Assembly: GCA_003561595.1 (NCBI GenBank)
Contig: PWWF01000304.1
Span: 1 to 12,003 of the forward strand
Source of the DNA: Paracoccaceae bacterium
GTDB taxonomy: Bacteria > Pseudomonadota > Alphaproteobacteria > Rhodobacterales > Rhodobacteraceae
Length of the DNA: 12,003 nucleotides
Direction of reading: 5' to 3'
The translations under genes and the position numbers were made by a program. Shown here one piece after another: positions 6,859 through 12,003 of the stretch; within the stretch, counting starts at the first letter, position 1, and every line of letters begins with the position of its first letter. Under the pieces are notes generated by a model. It saw only the letters and a list, made by a program, of their open reading frames with translations, made no database searches and was not told the DNA's origin.

Positions 6859-7140
6859 GCCACCCCCTGCGCCAATTTCCACGAGGTCAATCATGTCAGC
6901 GCGTGCGGGCGATTCGCCTTGTTCCAGATCAAGGCGCCTGCGGGCGCAGACATCACCCCACGGTGCCGCAAACCGTTGCCTGCCCATTGCGCAAAGCCGA
7001 CGTTCAAGGTCATTTCCCGGATAGGAAATTCACGTTCAAGGGCGTCTTGGCGGCCAAGTTCAAGCAATGCATCCAGCTTTGAACTCTACGTCCGAAACCG
7101 AAATGGCTACATCATTGCCCCATATCCTGCAGTGCTTTCT
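6859..7140. other. 282-bp non-coding gap between GntR and flavodoxin genes
   Basis: No convincing gene on either strand. It contains a small hairpin GCGCC-TGCG-GGCGC near 6931-6945 and the repeat structure at 7000-7041 (separate entry). It presumably holds the promoter of the flavodoxin gene. A decayed gene cannot be excluded by eye. Confidence 0.5.
7000..7041. repeat. Direct repeats flanking a palindrome upstream of the flavodoxin gene
   Basis: ACGTTCAAGG occurs at 7000-7009 and again at 7032-7041, a 32-bp period (about three helical turns). Between them lies ATTTCC-N6-GGAAAT (7012-7017 and 7024-7029). A degenerate third copy, AGTTCAAG, follows at about 7057-7064. The layout resembles a compound protein-binding site, about 140-180 bp upstream of the flavodoxin ATG. 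Confidence 0.5.
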
Positions 7141-7830
7141 TCAGCCGTCGCGCGCGAGGATATCCTTCAACTCCGATTGTCTTGGCTTGTCATGTTTCAG
7201 GTCCAGCGCATTTTCGATATGCGCCAGATGCTTCGCCATGGCGCGCTTGGTGCCGTCAATGTCACCCGCCTCGATCATGCGGATGATCTCCTCATGTTCC
7301 TGGGGGCCGCAATCGGGCGCGGCGCGGGATTGATACATTGCGATGATCAAAGAGGTGCGCGAGATCAGCTCGCGCAGGACATCGCCGAGATAGCGCGACC
7401 CGGCCAGTTCGGCGATGAGCAGGTGAAACCCCCCGGACAACTGGATGATGGCCGAGGTATCATCGCGTTCATGCGCGGCGCGTTCTTCCTCCAGATGCGC
7501 GCGCAGGCGCGCCATGGCCTCGGGGGTGACATTGGTGCAGACCCGTTCGACCAGACGATCCTCGATCGTGCGGCGGGCGAAGAAGATGTCGCGCGCTTCC
7601 TCGATACTGGGCTCGGCGACCACGGCGCCGCGATTGGGCATCAGCGTGACCAGCCCGCTGACCTCGAGCCGCGCCAGAGCCTGACGCACGCGCGCCCGAC
7701 TGACCGAGAACACGGCGCTCAGATCCTCTTCCTTCAACCGCGCGCCGGGGCGCAGCTTGCGCTCGGCAATGGCCAGCCAGAGCCGATTGCAGATCTCATC
7801 AATGGGTGTCTGAGCGGTTTTCGTCGGCAT
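7141..7830 (-). CDS. GntR-family regulator, FCD (FadR-type) subfamily
   Basis: A transcriptional regulator of 229 residues. The N-terminal winged helix-turn-helix (about 8-75) has LRPGARLKEEDLSAVFSVSR (27-46) and ARVRQALARLEVSGLV (46-61), the GntR signature. The C-terminal all-helical FCD ligand domain (about 80-215) has the histidines expected to bind metal: H136 (GGFHLLIAELAGS), H179 (QEHEEIIRMIEAGD) and H201 (KHLAHIENAL). The Asp usually found four residues before the first His is Ser132 here, a variation I believe also occurs elsewhere in the family. The frame runs up to 7881, but the ATG at 7830 has GGAG 10 bases upstream and starts the conserved domain. It is divergent from the flavin reductase-racemase operon, with a matching operator between them, so it probably regulates that operon and itself. 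The ligand is unknown. Confidence 0.9.
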   Translation of the reverse strand: MPTKTAQTPIDEICNRLWLAIAERKLRPGARLKEEDLSAVFSVSRARVRQALARLEVSGLVTLMPNRGAVVAEPSIEEARDIFFARRTIEDRLVERVCTNVTPEAMARLRAHLEEERAAHERDDTSAIIQLSGGFHLLIAELAGSRYLGDVLRELISRTSLIIAMYQSRAAPDCGPQEHEEIIRMIEAGDIDGTKRAMAKHLAHIENALDLKHDKPRQSELKDILARDG

Positions 7831-7982
7831 GAAGGCAAATCTCCGTAACTCTTGAAAAGCCCAAGCCTTGGGCGAAGTCAATCATGTCCATGCTTAAATT
7901 ACGAAATCGCAGCCGAGATTGTAGACAATCATGTTGATGATAACATAGGATCGCGCCAACACCCGAAGCTGGGACCGGATCA
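7831..7982. promoter_or_regulatory. Divergent promoter region GntR / flavin reductase
   Basis: A 152-bp gap with three inverted repeats: GCCCAA-GCC-TTGGGC (7859-7873), the operator at 7917-7930, and ATGTT-N6-AACAT (7931-7935 and 7942-7946). CAATCATGT occurs twice (7879-7887 and 7926-7934). A candidate + strand promoter for the flavin reductase operon is TTGTAG (7919-7924) and TAACAT (7941-7946), spacing 16. Confidence 0.65.
7917..7930. promoter_or_regulatory. FCD/GntR-type operator GATTGT-AG-ACAATC
   Basis: A palindrome with perfect 6-base arms and a 2-base centre. It fits the TTGT-N-ACAA type of core seen for FadR/VanR/LldR-like regulators. It overlaps the candidate -35 box of the flavin reductase promoter, which suggests repression by the adjacent GntR protein with relief by a ligand. 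Confidence 0.6.
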
Positions 7983-8618
7983 ATGAACCTCGATTTCACG
8001 GCCATCACCGCGCGCGAGCGCTATCATTTCCTGACCGGCTTTGTTGGCCCCCGCCCCATCGCGCTGGTCAGCACATGCGGCACAGATGGTCGGGACAATG
8101 CCGCCCCGATGAGCTTTTTCAATGTCTTCTCACATGATCCGGCGCTGTTGGTGCTGGGGATGCAGCCCCGCCGCGACGGTCGCGAAAAGGACAGCATGCG
8201 CAATATCCGCGATACCGGGGTATTCGTGGTCAATATGGTGGATATGGCGCTGGCCCATCAGATGCTGATCTGCGGGCTGGACCCCGGCCCGGAAGTGGAT
8301 GAGATCGCGCTGGCCGGGCTGACCGCAGCCCCCGGCGCCGCCATTGCCGCACCCCGGATTGTTGAGAGTCCCTGCACCTTTGAGTGCCGGGTGGAGCGCA
8401 TCATCGACTACCCCAGGCGCGCCCTTGTGGTGGGTGAGGTGGTGCATTTCTGGGCCCATGACACCTGTCTGGCCAGTGACGGCCGCAGCGTGGACCCGGA
8501 CAGCTACCAGCCCATCGCCCGGCTGCATGACGACAATTACATCGCATCTGACCAGCAGGTGAAATTGTTGCCACCGCGTCTGGATGACGTGCTTGCAAAA
8601 CGAAAGGCTGCGGAATGA
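7983..8618 (+). CDS. Flavin reductase-like FMN-binding protein (DIM6/NTAB family)
   Basis: A 211-residue protein of the flavin reductase-like, FMN-binding split-barrel family. Such proteins reduce flavin with NAD(P)H, often for a partner monooxygenase, or act as flavoenzymes themselves. Family features are FVGPRPIALVST (20-31), DNAAPMSFFNVFSHDPALLV (38-57), the KDSMRNIRDTGVFVVNMV stretch (about 69-86) and ESPCTFECRVERIIDY (~128-143). The ribosome binding site is weak (a GGAT-like stretch just before the ATG). The last four bases overlap the racemase start (ATGA), so the two are translationally coupled. No monooxygenase is visible in the window, so the electron acceptor is unknown. Specific function is not assignable from sequence. 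Confidence 0.87.
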   Translation: MNLDFTAITARERYHFLTGFVGPRPIALVSTCGTDGRDNAAPMSFFNVFSHDPALLVLGMQPRRDGREKDSMRNIRDTGVFVVNMVDMALAHQMLICGLDPGPEVDEIALAGLTAAPGAAIAAPRIVESPCTFECRVERIIDYPRRALVVGEVVHFWAHDTCLASDGRSVDPDSYQPIARLHDDNYIASDQQVKLLPPRLDDVLAKRKAAE

Positions 8619-9352
8619 AGCTGCGTCTGATAAACCCGAATTCAACCGACGCGATGACACAGGCGATCCTGCGCAGCGCCGAAGCTGTAGCCCAACCGGG
8701 CAGCCATCTGTCGGGGCAGACGCTTCAGGGCACGCCGGTCAGCATCGAAGGGTATCACGATGAGGCTCTCTGCGTGCCGCCACTCCTTGATGCCATACGC
8801 GCGGGCGAGGCTGAGGGTGTGAATGCCCATGTCATCGCCTGTTTTGATGATGTCGGCCTGTCAGCCGCACGCGAAGTTGCCAATGGTCCGGTCGTGGGAC
8901 TGTGTCAGGCCTCGGTGCAGGTGGCGATGATGATCGCGAAACGCTTCAGCGTCGTGACCTCGCTCGACCGGTCGGTGCCGATTATCGAGGACCTGGTCGC
9001 AGCGTATGGGGGCGGCGCGAGTTGCCGTCGCGTCCGGTCGGTCGACCTGCCGGTGCTGACCTTCGAAGCCGATGCCGCCCTGTCGCGCGCGCGACTGAAG
9101 GAGGAAGTCGCACGCGCCCGTGATCAGGATCGCGTGGATGCTGTGATCCTTGGCTGTGCGGGCATGTCAGATTTCTGCCAGACGCTGGAAGAAACCCTGC
9201 AGATCCAAGTGATTGACGGGGTTCAGGCAGCGGTAAAACTGGCCGAGGCACTGGTCGGTGGCGGGTTTCGCACCGCCAAGAGCGGGGCCTACGCCCTGCC
9301 CCGTTCCAAGACCACAGATATGGAACCAGCGCGGATGTCGGAATACGGCTGA
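8615..9352 (+). CDS. Asp/Glu/hydantoin racemase family protein
   Basis: A 245-residue member of the Asp/Glu/hydantoin racemase family, which uses two cysteines as acid and base to invert a stereocentre alpha to a carbonyl. Visible are LRLINPNSTDAMTQ (3-16, the typical INPN start), AHVIACFDDVGL with C76 (71-82) and VILGCAGMSDF with C181 (177-187). C76 and C181 fall at the positions I recall for rhizobial hydantoin racemase. The likely substrate is a 5-substituted hydantoin or related ureide such as allantoin; aspartate, glutamate or maleate (isomerase) substrates are less likely. It overlaps the flavin reductase stop by 4 bases, with AAAGG 7 bases before the ATG. It converges on the ABC-transporter genes. 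Confidence 0.88.
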   Translation: MKLRLINPNSTDAMTQAILRSAEAVAQPGSHLSGQTLQGTPVSIEGYHDEALCVPPLLDAIRAGEAEGVNAHVIACFDDVGLSAAREVANGPVVGLCQASVQVAMMIAKRFSVVTSLDRSVPIIEDLVAAYGGGASCRRVRSVDLPVLTFEADAALSRARLKEEVARARDQDRVDAVILGCAGMSDFCQTLEETLQIQVIDGVQAAVKLAEALVGGGFRTAKSGAYALPRSKTTDMEPARMSEYG

Positions 9353-9373
9353 TCCGGGCGAATGCGGCAGGGT

Positions 9374-9390
9374 GCAGCGATGCGCGCTGC
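9374..9390. terminator. Weak hairpin between convergent racemase and DppF genes
   Basis: GCAGCG (9374-9379), loop ATGCG, CGCTGC (9385-9390), in the 65-base gap between two convergent stop codons. An alternative pairing uses GGCAG (9366-9370) and CTGCC (9387-9391). There is no T-tract on either side. It is a candidate by position. Confidence 0.35.
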
Positions 9391-9417
9391 CAGCCGGATT
9401 GACGAGGCCATAGGCCC

Positions 9418-10410
9418 TCAGGCCGAAAGCGCCGACATCCCGTTCCGCTTCAGCATCTCGGCCACACGGTGACACGCCACACGGCGGCCATGGCCCACAT
9501 CCCGGACCTCCGGGACCTCGCGCTTGCAGCGGTCATCCGCCTCGGGGCAACGGGGATGAAAGGTGCAACCCGGCGGCGGCTTGAGGGGGCTGGGCACTTC
9601 GCCGGTGGCGGGGGGCACATCGGGGCGCGGGGCCTCGATATCCGGGATCGTCTGCAGCAAAAGCCGCGTGTAGGGATGCAGCGGATTGTCGAACAGCGAC
9701 TCGGTATCGGCCTCCTCGACGATGCGGCCCAGATACATCACCGCGATCCGGTCGGACATGTGGCGCACCACGCTCAGGTCATGGCTGATGAACAGATAGG
9801 TCAGGCCGAATTCATCCTGCAGGCTGCGCATCAGGTTCAGGATCTGCGCCTGCACCGACACATCCAGCGCCGAGGTCGGTTCATCACAGACAAGGAATTT
9901 CGGCTCGCCGGCCAATGCGCGCGCGATGGAAATGCGCTGGCGCTGCCCGCCAGAGAACTCATGCGGAAACTTCTCGGCATCGCGCTGTGACAGGCCGACA
10001 ATGCCCAGCAATTCATCCACCCGTGCGCGGGTCGCGCTCTCGCCATCGCGCAGGCCCAGTTCGCGGATCGGCTCTGCGATGATGTCGCGCACCCGCCAGC
10101 GCGGGTTCAGGCTGGCATAGGGGTCCTGAAAGATCATATGTGCATGAATCCGGTCACCGCTATCGCCCAGCGAGAATTCGATCTGCCCGTCTGTCGGCCG
10201 GTAAAGCCCCGTGACCAGCCGCGCCACAGTGGATTTGCCGCAGCCCGATTCACCCACCAGCGACAGGCAACCGCCCTGCGGCACCTCAAAGCTGATCCCA
10301 TCCACGGCGCGCAGCAACATCCTCGGCTTTCGCTCGATCAGCCTGTTCAGCAGAGGGGCCGAGACATCGAACACGCGCGACAGGTCGCGCACCACAAGGG
10401 CTGGTTTCAT
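9418..10410 (-). CDS. Peptide/nickel-type ABC transporter ATPase, DppF/OppF type
   Basis: Cytoplasmic ATPase that powers a dipeptide/oligopeptide-type importer together with the DppD-type subunit next to it. In 330 residues it shows Walker A GESGCGKST (53-61), the Q-loop FQDPYASLNPRW (94-105), signature FSGGQRQRISIARAL (152-166), Walker B FLVCDEPTSALD (172-183) and the switch H210. The C-terminal oligopeptide/dipeptide extension starts at NPLHPYTRLLL (242-252) and carries four cysteines: C282, C288, C295 and C313. GGAGG lies 6 bases before the ATG, and the gene overlaps the dppD stop by 4 bases. Permeases and the binding protein are not in the window and probably lie beyond the right edge. 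The substrate is unknown: this transporter class also carries nickel, opines and other amides. Confidence 0.92.
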   Translation of the reverse strand: MKPALVVRDLSRVFDVSAPLLNRLIERKPRMLLRAVDGISFEVPQGGCLSLVGESGCGKSTVARLVTGLYRPTDGQIEFSLGDSGDRIHAHMIFQDPYASLNPRWRVRDIIAEPIRELGLRDGESATRARVDELLGIVGLSQRDAEKFPHEFSGGQRQRISIARALAGEPKFLVCDEPTSALDVSVQAQILNLMRSLQDEFGLTYLFISHDLSVVRHMSDRIAVMYLGRIVEEADTESLFDNPLHPYTRLLLQTIPDIEAPRPDVPPATGEVPSPLKPPPGCTFHPRCPEADDRCKREVPEVRDVGHGRRVACHRVAEMLKRNGMSALSA

Positions 10411-11426
10411 GCCACACCTCCATCATTGAGCCAGCAGGCGACCTTGCCTGCGGGCGTTGCGCTCAGCTCCGGTCGGTGAGCCCGGCAGCGCGGCCCGGCC
10501 TCGGGGCAGCGAGGGTTGAAGGCGCAGCCCTGCGGGATCGAATCCAGCCGCGGCATCGACCCGTCGATCTGGGTCAGCCGCGGCGCGCGCTTGCGCAGCG
10601 CCGGGATCGCGCCGATCAGGCCACGGGTGTAAGGGTGGCGGGGCTGGCGCAGAACCTCATGGACCGGGGCAAGCTCGATCAACCGGCCGGCATACATCAC
10701 CGCGATCCGGTCGGCGGTCTGCGCGATCACCCCCATGTCATGGGTCACCAGCAGCATCGCCACTCCGGTTTCATCACACAGCCTGCGCAGCAGCGACATG
10801 ATCTGCGCCTGAATGGACACATCGAGCGCCGTGGTCGGTTCATCCGCGATAATCAGCCGGGGCTGCGCGGCCAGGGCCAGCGCGATCACCACACGCTGGC
10901 GCATGCCGCCGGAAAACTGGTGCGGGTAATGGTTCACTCGGTCATCGGGCGACGGGATGCCCACGCGGCGCAGAAGCTCGCGCGCCTGATCCATCGCCGC
11001 GCGGCGCGAGCCGCCCAGATGCACGCGGATCGTCTCTGATATCTGATGGCCAACGGTGAACAGCGGGTTGAGGCTGGTCAGAGGGTCCTGAAACACGGCA
11101 CCGATCTGTTTTCCGCGCAAGCGTTCCATCTGCGCCTCGGGCAGTTGGTCGATGCGCTGACCCAGCAGATGCACCTCCCCGCCCGAGATATGGCCGGGGG
11201 GTTCCAGCAGCCGCTGGACGGCCAGCCCGGTCATGGATTTGCCCGCCCCGGATTCGCCCACCATACCGAGGATCTCGCCCGGAGCCAGATCGAAGCTGAT
11301 GTCATCCAGCGCCTTCAGCACGCCCCGCCGGCCGGGAAATGACACGCTGAGGTTGCGCACGCGCAGCACAGGTTCGGCGGTGCTCGCAGCAGTGGACATA
11401 GGGCTGTCGGTCAGAGTGTCAGGCAT
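10407..11426 (-). CDS. Peptide/nickel-type ABC transporter ATPase, DppD/OppD type
   Basis: Second ATPase of the importer, 339 residues. It has Walker [10 protein letters not shown] (57-65), Q-loop [12 protein letters not shown] (112-123), signature [15 protein letters not shown] (171-185), Walker [13 protein letters not shown] (191-202) and switch H229. The C-terminal dipeptide-family extension begins at [15 protein letters not shown] (261-275) and has cysteines C301, C307, C314 and C331. The ATG at 11426 is supported by AAAGGA 8 bases upstream, inside the end of the amidohydrolase gene; a second ATG at 11399 is possible. The gene overlaps the amidohydrolase stop by 8 bases and dppF by 4, so the three genes form one tightly coupled operon. 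The GESGAGKS and GMRQR variants are those usual for the D-type subunit. Confidence 0.92.
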   Translation of the reverse strand: MPDTLTDSPMSTAASTAEPVLRVRNLSVSFPGRRGVLKALDDISFDLAPGEILGMVGESGAGKSMTGLAVQRLLEPPGHISGGEVHLLGQRIDQLPEAQMERLRGKQIGAVFQDPLTSLNPLFTVGHQISETIRVHLGGSRRAAMDQARELLRRVGIPSPDDRVNHYPHQFSGGMRQRVVIALALAAQPRLIIADEPTTALDVSIQAQIMSLLRRLCDETGVAMLLVTHDMGVIAQTADRIAVMYAGRLIELAPVHEVLRQPRHPYTRGLIGAIPALRKRAPRLTQIDGSMPRLDSIPQGCAFNPRCPEAGPRCRAHRPELSATPAGKVACWLNDGGVA

Positions 11427-12003
11427 CGCGCAGGTCCTTTATCGGAAAGCTGGGCGGAAAGATTTCGGCCACGTTCGGGTGGTTCCAGGTGCGGTCGGGG
11501 TAGCGGGTGACAAGACCGTCGAATTGCGTCTGGGCGCGGGTGCGGGCATCGTCTTCCAGCCCGGCAACAGCGCCGTCGCGCATGGACAGGCGCCCATCCA
11601 CGAAAACGGCGCGGGTGACGCGCCCGCTGGCCCCCAGCACCAGCGATTGCACCGGGTCGATGGTGGGGGTGATCCCCCGGTCCAGATCGAACACCGCGAT
11701 ATCGGCGCAGGCTCCGGGCGCGATGCGGCCCAGATCATCGCGCCCCAGCGCGCGGGCGCCACCCGTCGTGGCCAGATCGACCATATCCGCCGCGCTCAGC
11801 GCGCCCGGATCGCCGGTGACGATGCGGCCCACGATCTGCCCCACAGCAAGGTTCAGCACCATGTCAGGCGGCGCTGTGTCCGTACCCATGGCGACATTGA
11901 TGCCCAGCGCACGCGCACCGCGCACATCCAGCGTGCCGCCGCCGCGCGCCGACACCAGCGGGCAATGGATGATATGAACCCCGTGCTCGGCATAAAGCGC
12001 CAG
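11419..12003 (-). CDS. Amidohydrolase (ATZ/TRZ, cytosine deaminase-like), C-terminal part
   Basis: Metal-dependent hydrolase cut by the right edge of the window; 194 C-terminal residues are visible and the frame is open to base 12003. HCPLVSARGGG (13-23) and GINVAMGTDTAPPDM (34-48) match the late part of the amidohydrolase barrel in the ATZ/TRZ-cytosine deaminase-SAH deaminase group. D42 is the probable metal-ligand/catalytic aspartate. TTGGARALGRDDLGRIAPGACADIAVFDL (79-107) is the standard return into the small beta-sandwich domain. The HxH and middle histidine ligands lie outside. These enzymes deaminate or hydrolyse amide, ring or halogen-type bonds in N-heterocycles. The stop overlaps the dppD start by 8 bases, linking hydrolysis to uptake. 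It does not look like a classical allantoinase or dihydropyrimidinase, but this is uncertain from the fragment. Confidence 0.88.
   Translation of the reverse strand: MALYAEHGVHIIHCPLVSARGGGTLDVRGARALGINVAMGTDTAPPDMVLNLAVGQIVGRIVTGDPGALSAADMVDLATTGGARALGRDDLGRIAPGACADIAVFDLDRGITPTIDPVQSLVLGASGRVTRAVFVDGRLSMRDGAVAGLEDDARTRAQTQFDGLVTRYPDRTWNHPNVAEIFPPSFPIKDLRDA

Noticed and set aside
6859..6987. N-terminal extension of the HemG-like protein to 6987
   Set aside because: The flavodoxin fold begins at the ATG at 6858. The extension is not part of the fold and has no recognisable domain.
6919..7848. A 309-codon + strand frame across the gap and the GntR gene
   Set aside because: Most of it is antisense to the GntR/FCD regulator, whose domains and start are clear; no recognisable domain in the + frame.
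8615..9352. Naming the racemase an allantoin racemase on the strength of the glyoxylate genes nearby
   Set aside because: The cysteines define the family, not the substrate, and the visible amidohydrolase does not look like allantoinase. It is left as a hypothesis.

Overview
The window is a high-GC stretch of a bacterial chromosome or large replicon. Gene content and style point to an alphaproteobacterium of the Rhodobacteraceae/Paracoccaceae (Paracoccus, roseobacter-like). The evidence is a complete beta-hydroxyaspartate-cycle (BHAC) cluster in the Paracoccus denitrificans order, a malate synthase G, and a GC-rich intergenic element of a type I remember from this family. No rRNA, tRNA, CRISPR array, insertion sequence or integrase gene was seen.

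Left half (1-6326): glyoxylate assimilation. The 3' part of malate synthase G (glcB, + strand, 1-888) converges on the minus-strand operon bhcA-bhcB-bhcC-bhcD (5344 down to 920). The two are separated by an 11-bp-stem hairpin. A divergent IclR regulator, bhcR (5517-6326, +), shares an AT-rich 172-bp promoter region with bhcA. In the BHAC, BhcA transaminates glyoxylate to glycine with aspartate as donor, BhcC condenses glycine with a second glyoxylate to beta-hydroxyaspartate, BhcB dehydrates this to iminosuccinate, and BhcD reduces iminosuccinate back to aspartate. The net result is two glyoxylate to one oxaloacetate without carbon loss. Malate synthase G uses the same substrate with acetyl-CoA.

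The most striking observation is that bhcC carries an in-frame TAA (2878-2880) at codon 74. The frame stays open and recognisable on both sides and would otherwise encode a normal 387-residue protein. This is either a nonsense mutation that breaks the cycle or a base-call error.

Right half (6334-12003): an accessory catabolic locus. A HemG-like flavodoxin (minus) and a GntR/FCD regulator (minus) are followed by a divergent two-gene operon (+) for a DIM6/NTAB flavin reductase and an Asp/Glu/hydantoin racemase with both catalytic cysteines. Converging on it from the right is a minus-strand operon: an amidohydrolase (cut by the window edge) followed by two peptide-type ABC ATPases (DppD and DppF/OppF type), all with overlapping ends. 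The GntR/flavin-reductase promoter region holds a near-perfect FCD-type operator (GATTGT-AG-ACAATC) over a candidate -35 box. The set looks like uptake and hydrolysis of an unknown amide, ureide or cyclic nitrogen compound. The substrate cannot be read from the sequence. A link to the neighbouring glyoxylate genes is possible but speculative.
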